Origin: Fomes fomentarius
Taxonomy: Eukaryota; Basidiomycota; Agaricomycetes; Polyporales; Polyporaceae
Assembly: GCA_022606135.1 (NCBI GenBank)
Contig: JABYQN010000007.1
Location: 1,612,001 to 1,676,000, forward strand
DNA: 64,000 nt
Direction: 5' to 3'
Under the pieces are notes generated by a model. It searched no databases, was not told where the DNA came from, and was given only the letters and a program-made list of their open reading frames with translations. Shown here piece after piece: positions 1-11,126 of the stretch (position 1 is the stretch's first letter; every line of letters starts with the position of its first letter). Both the position numbers and the translations under genes were made by a program.

Positions 1-2454
1 GGCCCTGGGTGCGCTCTATGAGGGACCGACGGATGAGGTTCTGAAGCGCAACTATGATGTCATCGTGGTTGGAGGTCTGGTGCGACTCCTCAGGGTGTAT
101 CGAGTCTGGACTGACGAGTGGTTTGCGTGTTCCCAGGTGGTGCGGGTGGCGGCGTCGTTGCCTCTCGACTGTCTGAAGATCCAAGCGTCCGCGTCCTCCT
201 TATTGAGGCAGGCAGCAGGTGAGCGATGCGCACTTTCCGCACGTACATTGCGTTGACAGTCGGAACAGTGACTATGCAGCCCTGAACATCTCTGTACCCG
301 CCCGCGCATCTACCCTTGCCAAGACACGCTTCGTACGAATTGCAGCTCCAAACCCACGTTGATCCGCATCACTAACAAAACCTTAGGACTGGAACTATAC
401 TACGGCACCGCAAGCTGGCCTCAATAGCCGCGAGCTTGTATACCCGCGAGGTTTCGTCCTCGGAGGCTCAACCGCCAGTAGTGAGTGTGCAGCACCACTC
501 TGCCACCTCTATGCTCATAGCCGCGCACAGACCAGATGGTGTTCAGTCGAGGAACAATCGACGATTATGCCCGTTACGCTAACATCAGTGGAGACGACGG
601 CTGGACTTGGGAGGAGCTCCAGCCGTTCATCCGCAAGATTGACAAGATAACGCCCCCACCGGACAATCACAACACGAGTGGTCAATACGATCCCAAGATT
701 CACTACACAGGTGTGTCTTTCCCTATTTTCCACTGCCATATAGGACTGACTGCGCGGTTAAACAGGACCTGTGAGCATCAGCCTCCCTGGGTACTCTTTG
801 CCAACGGATGCGCTAGTCATCAACACTACCCATCAGCTGGCGGACGAGTTTCCATTCAACCTGGACTACAATTCCGGGAACCCTCTCGGGCTCAGTGAGT
901 GTTCTCTACTGCTCTGCCTTGGAACGCCACTGATGTACACCACAGGCTGGGTCCAGTCCACGGTATGTAAGGTACACCCTTGAGCACCGTATTAGGATAT
1001 TTACACCGAATCTAGATTGAGAACGGCCACCGGGTCACATCTGCGACGTCGTACATCGCACAAGCCCTCGTTCGCCCAAACCTCGACGTGGTCGTCAACA
1101 CCCGCGTCACGAAAGTATTTCCCGTTGGCGAAGAGGACGGCAAACCCGTGATTCGTGGCGTTGAACTTGGGCAGACTGCAGAAGGTTGTGACCTTTCGTA
1201 TTCCTTTTGATTTCACGTCTCATAATCCTGTAGGACCGACTTACACTATCAACGCTACCAAGGAGCTCGTTCTCTCAGCTGGTTCCCTCAACACCCCTCA
1301 AATCCGTAAGATAACCTATCAGTTCGCCTCGAAGAGTCACGCATGAGGTACTAACTAGATGCTAGTCTTCCTCTCAGGTATTGGCGATGCTGAATACCTA
1401 TCTTCTCTTGGCATCAAGTCCCTCGTCGATCTCCCTGCAGTCGGCCAGAACCTGCACGTCAGTAGACTACGGCCTCTTCATAACATATGCAAACTGACCA
1501 GTTATCTCAGGACCATCCTTTCCTCGGCATCTCCTGGTACGTGAACTCGAACAATACCCTAGACGACATCCGCCGCAACGCCTCGCTCGCTGCCCAGTAC
1601 CTCGCACAATGGGAGCTTAACGCAACGGGGCCGATGTCCATAGGACCGTCGAACCAGTTCAGTTGGTGGCGCATTCCTGATGCCGACAACTTCTTCAAAT
1701 CGTATGGCCTTCCCGGAGACCCAAGCGCTGGCCCGAGTTCCGCTCACTACGAGTTAATACCCACTGTACGCATTATAACCCTTTGATGCGCATGACATCC
1801 AGACGCTCACTCCTTCCACGCAGAACTCGTTCGTTTCTAAACGGGTCTCTCTACCCGCTGAAGGCCACTTCTTCTCCTTCATTGCCGCCGTGATTTCCCC
1901 CCATGCTCGTGAGTGACCTTCATGGCGATATGGGATGTTCTTCCGACCTAGCTCTACCTATTCTCTCTTAGGCGGCAACCTCACCCTCGCTTCCATCAAC
2001 CCCTTCGACGCTCCGATCATCAACCCAAACATTCTCGGGGAACCCGCTGACGTCGCGATCATGCGCGAGGCCATCAAGGCCGCGCGCAAGTTTGTCACCG
2101 CTCCGGCATGGCAGGGCTACATCTTGAAGGAGTTCGGAGCGTTCGCTGACGCATATACCGACGAGGAGCTCGATGCGTTCATCCGCGACCAGACCGACAC
2201 CGTTGACCACCCGGTCGGCACCGTCGCGTTGGGCACGGCGGTGAATGCCGACCTGACAGTGAAGGGCACGAAGGGCCTCAGGGTTGTCGACGCGTCTATC
2301 TTTGTGAGTCTCTCTCTTGCGCATAGCCTCGCAGTAGAACCAATGGCTGATATATGGTCTGTAGCCGTTCATACCCTCGGCGCACACACAAGCCCCGACG
2401 TACATAGTCGGCGAGCGCACTGCCGCGCTCATCTATGCGAGCTTGAAAGCTTGA
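1..2454 (+). CDS. GMC oxidoreductase, aryl-alcohol oxidase-like (5' truncated)
   Basis: Secreted FAD-dependent oxidase of the glucose-methanol-choline family, most like fungal aryl-alcohol oxidase, which oxidises aromatic alcohols and supplies H2O2 to lignin peroxidases. The window opens just before the FAD-binding fold: the Rossmann motif VVGGGAGGGVVASRL is rebuilt across an intron at 75-136. It continues with PRGFVLGGSTAS, the block SRGTIDDYARYANISGDDGW near 545-605 and the GMC signature LSAGSLNTPQI. Both catalytic histidines appear present: one in VDHPVGTVALG (about 2205-2235), the other in SAHTQAPTYIVGE near the C-terminus. About nine short introns interrupt it. The stop TGA is at 2452-2454. 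The start codon and probable signal peptide lie upstream of the window. It converges on the minus-strand methyltransferase. Family assignment is firm; AAO rather than another GMC oxidase is an inference from motif style. Confidence 0.9.
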
Positions 2455-2698
2455 AGATACCTGGTAATTTATGGTTTGCGCCTGTACTATATCTTGTAAA
2501 TTACACGAATTGTTACGTATGTGACGAGCTGAAGCGACGACATTTGGAGTTTACATTCCTTGATGTGGCGCTGACTATGATGACCATTTTCCGTCGATTG
2601 ACACTTCAAGCTGCTCCTTGTGATCATTGTTATGAAGCCGGCTCTACTAGTAGCACCCGCGCAATCGAAGTAGAATGTCATCTAATTTTAGTCAACTA

Positions 2699-3969
2699 TT
2701 ACTTGCCGTTGTCTGACAGTCTCGTCACAGACCATTCCAAGACATGGTACGGATCCGTATTGCTCGGGTACGTCCCATACAAGCTGTCTCCCCCACTCTC
2801 TTTCCTTAGCCTCGCCTGCACGTCCACCTTGACGCCCGCCTCCCCGAAGACGCGTTCCCACAGTTCGCGCCAGCTCTCGGGCGAGTGGCAGTTCATCTGC
2901 GTCCCTTCCGCAGGGCACCAAAAGCCCTTCTCCTCCCGTCCGCCGTGCACGCCAAGCAGCATGGAGCCGGGAAGGGGAGAGAGCAGCCCGGCGAGGAGGC
3001 GTGCGACGTGCTCCTGTTGGTCGAATTTGAAGAGGTGGAAGAACGCGCCGGTGAGGATTGCGGAGACTTGTCCGTGCAGGTCGCTGAGCGAGCGCACAGA
3101 CACCAGAGACGGCGCGGGGGAACGCGGAGCAGTGGAGGATGGGAGAGGTGCCGTGAGAGAGAGGAAGGATGTGTCGAGGATGTCGCCCTCGAGGAAGGGC
3201 ACCGGGAATGTGTCGGGGTTTGAGCGGAAGAGCTCGTGGCCGATGTCCCAGAGCTCTGTGTGCGAAGTTGATCAGACGTTGTACTCAGCGTATCGCTGGG
3301 ACTGTGAATATGGTAAGAGACTGACTCTTGCTCAAATCTGACGCGATGACGTTCTGTACAGGCCAACCGTCCAGGACCGCCTTCCGGATGTCATTACCAA
3401 CTGAGTGTACAAGGACGCCCATTCATTCGAGGGCATACATCATGATCACAGAAAGAATCAGCATCGCATCAAAAGAAGATAAACAGAGAAAGGGGAGGAG
3501 ACGCACAGCAGCATCCCATGTCCAGGAATATCGCGCCTTCGCGTTCTCGTCCTAGTTTGATGAACTGTGGGTACCCCGGCAGGCGTGCTATTTTGAGCCT
3601 GAGAGATATAACGGGGTGAACGTGGGCGATTGCTCATGTCAGCCCAGTGATACTCCTACCGATCGCCAGGGATGGATTCGGATGGCGGTCATACGCACTT
3701 CATGAACTCGAACATACGGATACACGGATACCGATAGAGCTGTCAATGCAAATCCAACGACCGTCAGAGATGATCAGAGGCGAGTCATTCCGTAAATTGA
3801 GACAACGCACTGCAAATGCCTTGTGTTGCACAGCGATAATGTGCTGCTTGAGCTCCTCGTCGTCCTGAATGCACGTCGTCGCTCTCATAAACACCTTCTC
3901 ATCCTCGTCGGGCGCATATAGCGACTCGTCCAGAGGCTTGTTCCATCCTGGGCGATTTGTCTCGGACAT
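2699..3969 (-). CDS. SAM-dependent methyltransferase, fungal AusD-like type
   Basis: Class I S-adenosylmethionine methyltransferase of the kind abundant in basidiomycetes and found in some fungal meroterpenoid pathways (AusD type). The start ATG at 3969 opens MSETNRPGWNKPLDESLY, followed by an acidic segment and QDDEELKQHI, typical of the family N-terminus. After splicing, motif I reads LDMGCCFGNDIRKA, with the phenylalanine codon split by an intron, followed by VIASDLSKKLWDIGHELF and PFLEGDILD. The C-terminal half has LLSPLPGSMLLGVHGG and ends SVTRLSDNGK. Five exons join in frame with canonical GT/AG ends. The substrate cannot be read from sequence. No polyketide synthase, NRPS or terpene synthase lies in the window, so a role in a local biosynthetic cluster is unsupported. 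The fold is confident and the exact role unknown. Confidence 0.82.
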
Positions 3970-4683
3970 TGTCTCCTTCGGTTGACGTCGTGTACTGAGG
4001 AAAAGGGATAGGAAAGGGATAGGGACGACTCGGAGGCCTTGGAGATGCCGACAACTTTGACAGTGGCAGCCTCCAAATATATAGGTGTCCACTTCGAGGC
4101 GGTCCCGACTGCGGGTGGGGCATGCCTGGGTTCGCAAGAATGAGGTTCTAGAATAAAAGCAAGATTTAGTTCCAAATAAGAGAACGGCAGCAGACTCGGC
4201 CATCGAACCCTAGCTCGTTGAAGCCGCTCTGGTGCTAGTGGGTGGCAGTTGTGTGAGAGCATGCGCAGAGTGGGCCTGGAATCCGTATCCCACAGGCCGC
4301 TGCGGAGGAGATGGCGCCTGCGCCATATGGTTGAATGGATCATGGTGAGCATTTTTTCTCCGCGACGGGCATGAGCACACGCCCGTCCACTGTAGATCTC
4401 GGAAACTCTTCCGGCATTGCCAACTCCTCTAGAACAAATTACCAGCACTTACAACGGGACATGGTACAGTTGTGAATACGGCAATAGGGCCTCAAGGATA
4501 TCGATATCGATGGGGAGGGTCACTACTGATATCCTTGTCCTTCCGCCACCTGTAGTATGTAAAAACAATCAGTGCGAGGCTACGATGATCGCCCTTCACC
4601 AAAAGCACTCACACGTCCTTCAAACTGAAGGATGGATGTATGTCACAACCGATCAGAGTAGTATACTCCGAGTGTGATGGACT
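3970..4683. other. Intergenic region between methyltransferase start and GDSL gene end
   Basis: About 700 bp holding the 5' flank of the methyltransferase and the 3' flank of the GDSL hydrolase. Short open frames here show no recognisable domain and no consistent exon structure. No gene is called. Confidence 0.5.
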
Positions 4684-5951
4684 TCACTGTGACGGAGGGG
4701 CAAGAAGGGTCATATACAAATTTATAAAAGTGAACGACCATAAGGACAGGGATGCAAGAAGTCTTTCAGCAAGGATATCGTGCATATCTGCCGTCAGATG
4801 AAGATCGTCCTCCCAAATGGTGCCGCCCTCAGCCGTTGTATCCTCCTCATCAAAGTCAAACTCTGCAGGATCGTCTAGTACTTCTTCGAGCACGTTATAC
4901 GAGGAGAATAGGAGCATTGTGGCTTCCTCATAACTAGTACCGAATTCGGAAGCCTGTGCCAGCAGCAATTCGTTCCAGGTTTTGACACGTTCTTCTATCT
5001 CATCAGAAGACTCTGAAGCTGATGCTATGAGAGGGATCAGATCCTCCGTGCGGTGCGGATAAAGAGATGTTTTCCGGGACAGTCGCACCTTGTGGAGAGC
5101 GATCGATAGGCGGGACGTCGACGAGCACGAAGTTTCTGGCGCCGGCCTTGACATACAGGTTATGAACAGCATCGAAGACATTCTCTACGATGGACTCCAA
5201 TTCATCTGCGTCATTGCTTCCACAGTCGTTGATGCCCAAAAATACAACTTGTTACACATGTCAGCGAAGAACACAATCAAGCCTATGCAGATCATACACT
5301 ATAAGTGGTCCAGTCCGCATTAGCGATGTCCTTCTTGGGAAAGAGCGTGAAGAAGTGCGACAGCTGGTCAGATAGATCATCTTGAGCAGTCGCTCCAGGG
5401 AAGGCAAGATTGTGCATCTGGGATGGTTTATTCTGTTTCCGCAGTCGCCCGCCGAGTTGATCAACCTGAGCCTTGATGAGTAAACTTCTGCGAACAGTAC
5501 TTGGACAGCGTACCCATGTCTTTGTCCCACTTGATTTGCTGTAGGAATCACCTCTGGTATGCGTGGAGAGGGGTTTGTGAATCCGTTTGTTCAACAACCC
5601 GAGTGATATCTCTCACAGGATGACAATGGTCTGCAGAGACTGTTCCGCACGCCAATGCAAGCCGCCAAGGGCCAACAGTACGTAGCCTAAACGTCCATCG
5701 AGTATAACGCGTCAGTAGTGGAAGTTGGTCCAGTCAGAATTCAAATTACCGACGGGAGGTAGGAGGTAGTGGTACAGGGTGCTCTCCAGCTGAGATGCTT
5801 TGCGTCTTCTCCTTTTTCTTGGGACGTACTTCGGAGTCCATCTGTTTGGGTTCATGTGGCCTGACGAGATCATTGTTATGTAGCTTTTGCTGGTCGGCTC
5901 CGACCAAAGGCCCCTCAGAAGGCGTCCGTTTTCGTTTGCTAGAAAAGCCAC
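4684..5951 (-). CDS. SGNH/GDSL-type esterase (CE16-like)
   Basis: SGNH-fold hydrolase related to fungal carbohydrate acetylesterases of the CE16 type. Splicing restores block I as TIVILGDSYSKSSGTKTW around 5525-5600 (nucleophile Ser). Block II Gly follows in HNLAFPGATAQDDL, block III Asn in IVFLGINDCG, then VLVDVPPIDRSPQ, and the block V Asp/His in WEDDLHLTADMH near the C-terminus. All four catalytic blocks are therefore intact. The stop is at 4684-4686. The 5' end is the weak point. The first exon may begin at 5951 (MAFLANENGR), with a G|GC codon joining to a hydrophobic stretch, GYVLLALGGLHW, just before block I. A basic, lysine-rich alternative frame overlaps the same exon. If the 5951 start is right, the secretion signal is atypical because about 67 residues precede the hydrophobic segment. 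The natural substrate is unknown. Confidence 0.75.
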
Positions 5952-6379
5952 TCATGGGGTTGCGGTGTAGAAGAGGATTAGGAATGCCGTGTATGATTCG
6001 GACAAGGATCCGGACTGTGCAACCAATATACTAGATAGGTCCGACGAGGGAAGGACTGGCAGGTCTGGGGTTTCTGCCCCTGAGCGGCTACACCACTACT
6101 CAGGCCGTGAGAATGTGATCACGAGACGAACGCGTCTGTGGCTACGCGTTTTCGGCGCCAACAGGAGCTCTTGTCATTCTACTGCCTCCACACCCATATG
6201 CTTGTACCTTCCTGCGCTGGGACCACACCCTTGAGCCGTTGGTAAGTGCTAGCTATTTACCACTATCTCTGTACTAACGCGCTGTGACTCAGTCATTAGA
6301 TTGAAACAGTGGATTCGGCAACTTGAAAGACTCTCATCTTGAAGCCTACTACTTAGTAATCCGACCCAGTATCCACATT
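5952..6379. other. Divergent intergenic region upstream of GDSL and RecQ genes
   Basis: About 430 bp between two divergent genes, so it should hold both promoters. No TATA box or known operator is convincing and no coding exon is seen. Confidence 0.45.
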
Positions 6380-9300
6380 ATGGACGCTTGTAGGAAGTAA
6401 GCTGTTTGTTATTCTCTTTACATGTAGATTGACGTATTTGAATAGGATTCTGTGTGATAGTGAGTCGAATATTGACCCACCACAAATTCACGGTCACACT
6501 TCGTTGATCAGCATTTGGTCACCCTACGTTCCGAGGAAAGCAGGAACAAATCGTCGAGGCTGCGATCCTTGGTTAGAAACCCCATCTTAAATACAGCTTA
6601 TTTGTTTCTAAACTATGACCCCCTAGGCTCTGATGTGCTTGTGATTGCACCTACCGGCATGGGGAAGGTTTGTCGTTGTGCATTACCCTGATGCTACGAC
6701 TTCCTGATGAACTACCATAGAGCTTATGCTTTCAAGTGCCCGCAGTTGCTGCTGAGGTGCGTCGAAGATACCCGTGCTATGCGAGTTGTGATACTAAGTG
6801 CCATTTCCAGCATGGCGTAACTGTAGTGGTCTCGCCACTTCTGGGTATGTACCACCTTGATTTATATCTCGCATTCATCTGATATCATATCGTAGCCCTC
6901 ATGAAAAACCGTATGTCACCTCATATTTGGCGCATGATTTCAAAATGACTCACTGAGTGGTACCTAGAGGTTTCGAAGCTACGCGAGCTGGGCGTTCCCG
7001 TGGTTTCACTTACATCGGAAACATCTTCACAGGATAGGGCATATGTGCAACTTTCACCTCTACTATCATGTAAAGCATACTAATATGTTCCCATTGCACA
7101 GGCATCGCAGGACCTTCGTTCAGATAATCCGTCGATACGCTTGCTCTACGGTGCGTGGTCATCGCTCGGTGTGAACATTGTGTATTGATTGACAGCCACA
7201 CAGTTAGCCCTGAGAAGTTCTGCACTCCGGATATTCGCGCAATTATGCTTGATCTCAGTCGAAGAGATGAGCTGAACCGACTGGTAGTAGACGAGGTGCG
7301 TAATGCAACCCGCCATTCGACTTCAGGATGTGAACCAGGTTCCTGCAGGCTCACTGTATTTCGGTGAGTGTGGCGTGGAGCATATGCGAGGACGCTCTAA
7401 CATTGAACAGGAATGGGGCCATGACTTTCGCGAGGAGTATAGGCGACTAGGTTCTTTCAGGGACAAATTCCCAAGCATACCAATCATGGCGCTCACTGCA
7501 ACAGCGACAGATACGTGCGTGATTCTCCCGATGCCGCTTTAAGGGGTTTTCGCGACTGAGTATGTGCAGTGTGCAACAGGATATCATTCGAAGTCTCAAA
7601 ATGGAGCATAACCGTCTCTTCTTTGCGCTACATCCGTTCAACAGGGCCAACCTGTACTACGAGGTGCGTCGTCCATGCTGACTCAATCCCCGATCTGTTG
7701 CTGAGTTAGCGTCCGCGCTGGCCCCCGTACTTCCATTTAGGTCCGGTATCTCTCGTCCCCAAATCCAAACGCACATATGATCGACATCTACGAGTACATC
7801 GACATGTTGCATCGTCGTCGAGGACAGGCATCGTCCGGCATTGTGTACTGTCGGACACGCGCCGTATGCGACGAGCTCGCGCAATTCCTCCGAAGGAAAG
7901 GTCTGCAAGCCAAGGCGTATCATCGTGGTTTGAGGTAGGGATATGGTACTTGTATCTAGCAGTTACTGAATCAAGATACTCGTGGCAGCAATTCCGTGTT
8001 AGACAAAACGCTGCGGGAGTGGGGCCAAGGCGGTGACGGCTCACACGGCGGCGTGGATGTGGTACGTGCATCTCACGCATGTATACCCTTGCGGGTTGCC
8101 ACTGCTAACCTTGTCAACTACAGGTATGTGCAACCATCGCGTTTGGTATGGGTATCGACAAGGCGGACGTGAGGTGAGCATCTATGACTCCACGCCTACT
8201 TCTCTTATTGATGCAGGCATAGATACATAATTCATTTCGACTTGCCGAAGAGCTTCGAAGGTAAGTAGATCACGTCACTATGTGCGTAGCGCGTACGTTG
8301 AGGGTTTGCAGGCTACTACCAGGAAACAGGTACACATGCCCTCGCTATGGTCTCTTCCGAGCTGTATACTGATAACTTGTCATAGGACGAGCAGGGCGGG
8401 ATGGGCTGGTGAGTTTTGTACAACATACAGTATGCTGCCGCCTCATACACTAATGCCTTCGCGTCAGCCAGCGAAGTGTGTCCTCTTCTACTGTGAGTGG
8501 TATCCTCTCGTTGGAAATTTGACCATGTCAACGATATCGTATCACAGCACGAGAAGATGCGTCACGAGTAAAGCGTTGGGTCTCTGACTCGTATTCCAAG
8601 CGCATAGTTCGTGCGGAAACAAACAATGGACCAGAGCCCAGCCAAAGAGCGGCCGATAGTCTCTCTTCTGTATGTTCCAATTTGCCTTCTCGCTTCATTG
8701 CATAGCTCGGGGTTTACGGCGCGTACAGTTACTTAATTTTGCCGAGAATGTCAACATATGCCGTCATGTGGTGAGTCTCCTTTCCCCGGCAGATAGTACG
8801 TGTGGTAGGTTCGAATGTGATGGTGTTTCCTCTAGCTTATATGTAGGTACTTCGGTGAGAAGATCGACCTCCGAGATCCAGAAGTCGTAAAGACATACTG
8901 CAACAACATGTGCGATGTATGCAACCCTCCCACAAGTTTACAAGCACATTCTCAGTCTCACGCATTATGATCTTCACCCAGGTCTGCAAGTATCCGGACA
9001 AGGTCAGGTACCGCAAGCTCACTCTCTCTCAGCAAGACGAAGTCGACGCGCAGTCCTGGCGACCCCAACCTCTCGCACAGGCGGACGACAAGGGAAATCG
9101 GAATGAGACGTCCACGCGCGGCGTATGGATGAAGAGGGAGTCGTCGTATGGAGCTGGACCCAGTCGGACCTCCTCGCTCAAACGAGCACCCGGAGGGTCC
9201 GACTGTATGGATCTCCACCGGGCGGCCCCAAAGAAGGCGAAGAGCGCGGCACCGCCCGCCCCAATCCATATCTGTGAGCATCGTGGGGACCTTTGGAGAG

Positions 9301-10283
9301 TCCGTTGCGCTGAACGACTTTATCCGTAGCCACGGCGCTCAGGCAGTCGCTCATTAAGCCATTCAAGGTGCCGCTGAAGAGCGCGGCTGGAAGAGATGTA
9401 TCTGCACTCTCACGAACATCCGCGATGCCTCCACCACTGTCCGCTTTGAGATCCAAAGATCCCCCACACAGCAAGTTGCACTCAGAGGCTACAGAGGGCG
9501 CTCGAGCGAAGGGCAAATACAGAGAAACGAACAACTTCGAGGTTGAGTATGATGCCCATTATCTGCCGATGGTGGATGAAGATGAGATTGAGGCGGCCGA
9601 GGATTCCGAGCCAACGAGCAGGCGGGCCAGTGAGCCCGCCAGCTACGAGAGCGACGGAACGAACATATCTGAGCGACCGTGTACGTGTTCGACGCACATA
9701 CGTTGTCGGTAGCCATTCTCATGAGCGTACATGCATGTCCCTCTGTAGCGTCTCCTATCACAATCCCCGACACGGACGTCGAGCTCGACGCTGCGTATTC
9801 GCAAAAGATCAAGGTTCGTCTGCCACTGATTGTACTTGGACTGTATTCCTCTCCTTCCTCTTATTGAGAAAATCTCTCCGACAGCTTGCTATCCGACAAG
9901 CGCACTTCACCGCGCTGCGCAAGAGTCTGCACAAAGTCCTGCCGACGGACTGCCCCGCTGCCTGGAGCAGGGTGCCAGTAGGCGCGGGCAAGGCGGACCA
10001 TCCGTCCTCGGAAATCACTGGCCTCGACACCAAGGCAAAAGAGGACATCCTCTCGAGCGTCGCGCGCGAGCTCGAGTTCACCGTGCATTCCCTCTGCCGG
10101 ACTGAGGATGGCTACCGGGAGCGGGCGGAGGAGAAGGTACGCGCCGTGCGTGCGCTTGCTCGGGCTGAGGTTTGGGTTGGCGCGGCTGCGGCTGCGGCTG
10201 GGGATGATGAAGTGCTGGAGGATGCGAGGGAGGTGGTGGACGTCGTGCGTCAGGTCTGCCAGAAGGCGCGAAGGGGAAGATAA
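6380..10283 (+). CDS. RecQ-family ATP-dependent DNA helicase
   Basis: 3'-5' DNA helicase of the RecQ family, acting in recombination and replication-fork repair in the nucleus. Splicing gives [13 protein letters not shown] (motif 0), [15 protein letters not shown] (Walker A, from about 6650), VVSPLLALMKNQV, VVDEAHCISEWGHDFR (DEAH box), MALTATAT (motif III), [23 protein letters not shown] and [13 protein letters not shown] (motif VI). A four-cysteine RecQ zinc element follows, ending CNNMCDVC at about 8900-8925. The C-terminal third is low-complexity and Ser/Pro/Glu-rich, then helical, ending in an Ala-rich stretch and VCQKARRGR. No HRDC domain is obvious. The gene is cut by more than fifteen short introns and includes exons of 14, 15, 18 and 23 nt. 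The ATG at 6380 starts MDACRKILCDT. All helicase motifs are intact, so I read it as functional. Confidence 0.88.
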
Positions 10284-11126
10284 GAGTGGGATAGAACGTT
10301 GTGCCCCGCCGCGGCACATAAACATTGCATACCACCAGGTCGCGGACCTGGACTGGGAGAATGCGAGTCTGTTACATGCAACCAGATGTGTACCGTCCCG
10401 AGTTCCGAGGTTGTGTACGAGTAGATATAGAGCGGCGTTGTTTGAGTTGTCTATAGCAGCCCACTGGTAGTTTTACTAACAATGCGTTTGGGTCCAGGTA
10501 TCGACCAGCCTCACCACAAGCTGCCTATGGGAGCGGGAAGGTACCACTGAAGAGCCGTACTCTTCTCTTATGACAGTGCCCTCCTCTGTATATGATGAGC
10601 CAGTGATCTGCGTGCTATATTGTTTGGAAACGAGTCTCAGTAGAAGTTATTATACTAGAGAGCCACGCAGTAACCCTTCCAAACCATTATGCACAACGCG
10701 GACACAGACGCGGGTGTGTGAAGAGAGGAAAGATAAATAGAGATTGTGGGCCTATGTACATGTCAGATTACAGCTAGGCATACACTCGATCCAGGGACGA
10801 CAACATGTTTACTCAACCTCCGTCGGTAAACACGCGATTCTGCATTCACTACTATGAGATGGATGGGGAGGTGTGGTATGGTATAGAGGGAATACGGTTA
10901 CCCTAGCCAGGAGTAGACAGATGATATCGCAAACCAATTGAAAGAAATCCTCGATGACCCCTTGGGCCCTTTGCGTGTGCCTGTGTGCGTGCGTGCGTGT
11001 ATCCGCGAAGTTGCGACAACAACGCTCTGTTCCGGAATTGGTGCGAAGCAGCGCGACGTGCGCCATTCGCGGGGCGTGTATAGAGCGGAAGAACGCATCG
11101 CAGTAGATGGCGACACGAGAAATTGT
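10284..11126. other. Convergent intergenic region (RecQ / Vts1 3' flanks)
   Basis: About 840 bp of 3' flank for both neighbours. No conserved open frame, repeat array or RNA gene was recognised. Confidence 0.5.

Noticed and set aside
1935..3341. Long plus-strand frame running beyond the GMC stop through the methyltransferase
   Set aside because: The protein-like part is only the GMC exon; beyond 2454 it is an antisense shadow of the methyltransferase.
5708..5745. Sequence encoding NSDWTNFHY resembling the NADWTTY stretch of the GDSL gene, suggesting a duplicated exon
   Set aside because: It lies inside the predicted first intron, the match is under ten residues, and flanking codons do not align.
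2699..5951. Methyltransferase plus GDSL esterase beside a flavin oxidase as a secondary-metabolite cluster
   Set aside because: There is no backbone synthase, P450, transporter or prenyltransferase within reach. The genes are ordinary in wood-decay genomes and convergent rather than co-directional.
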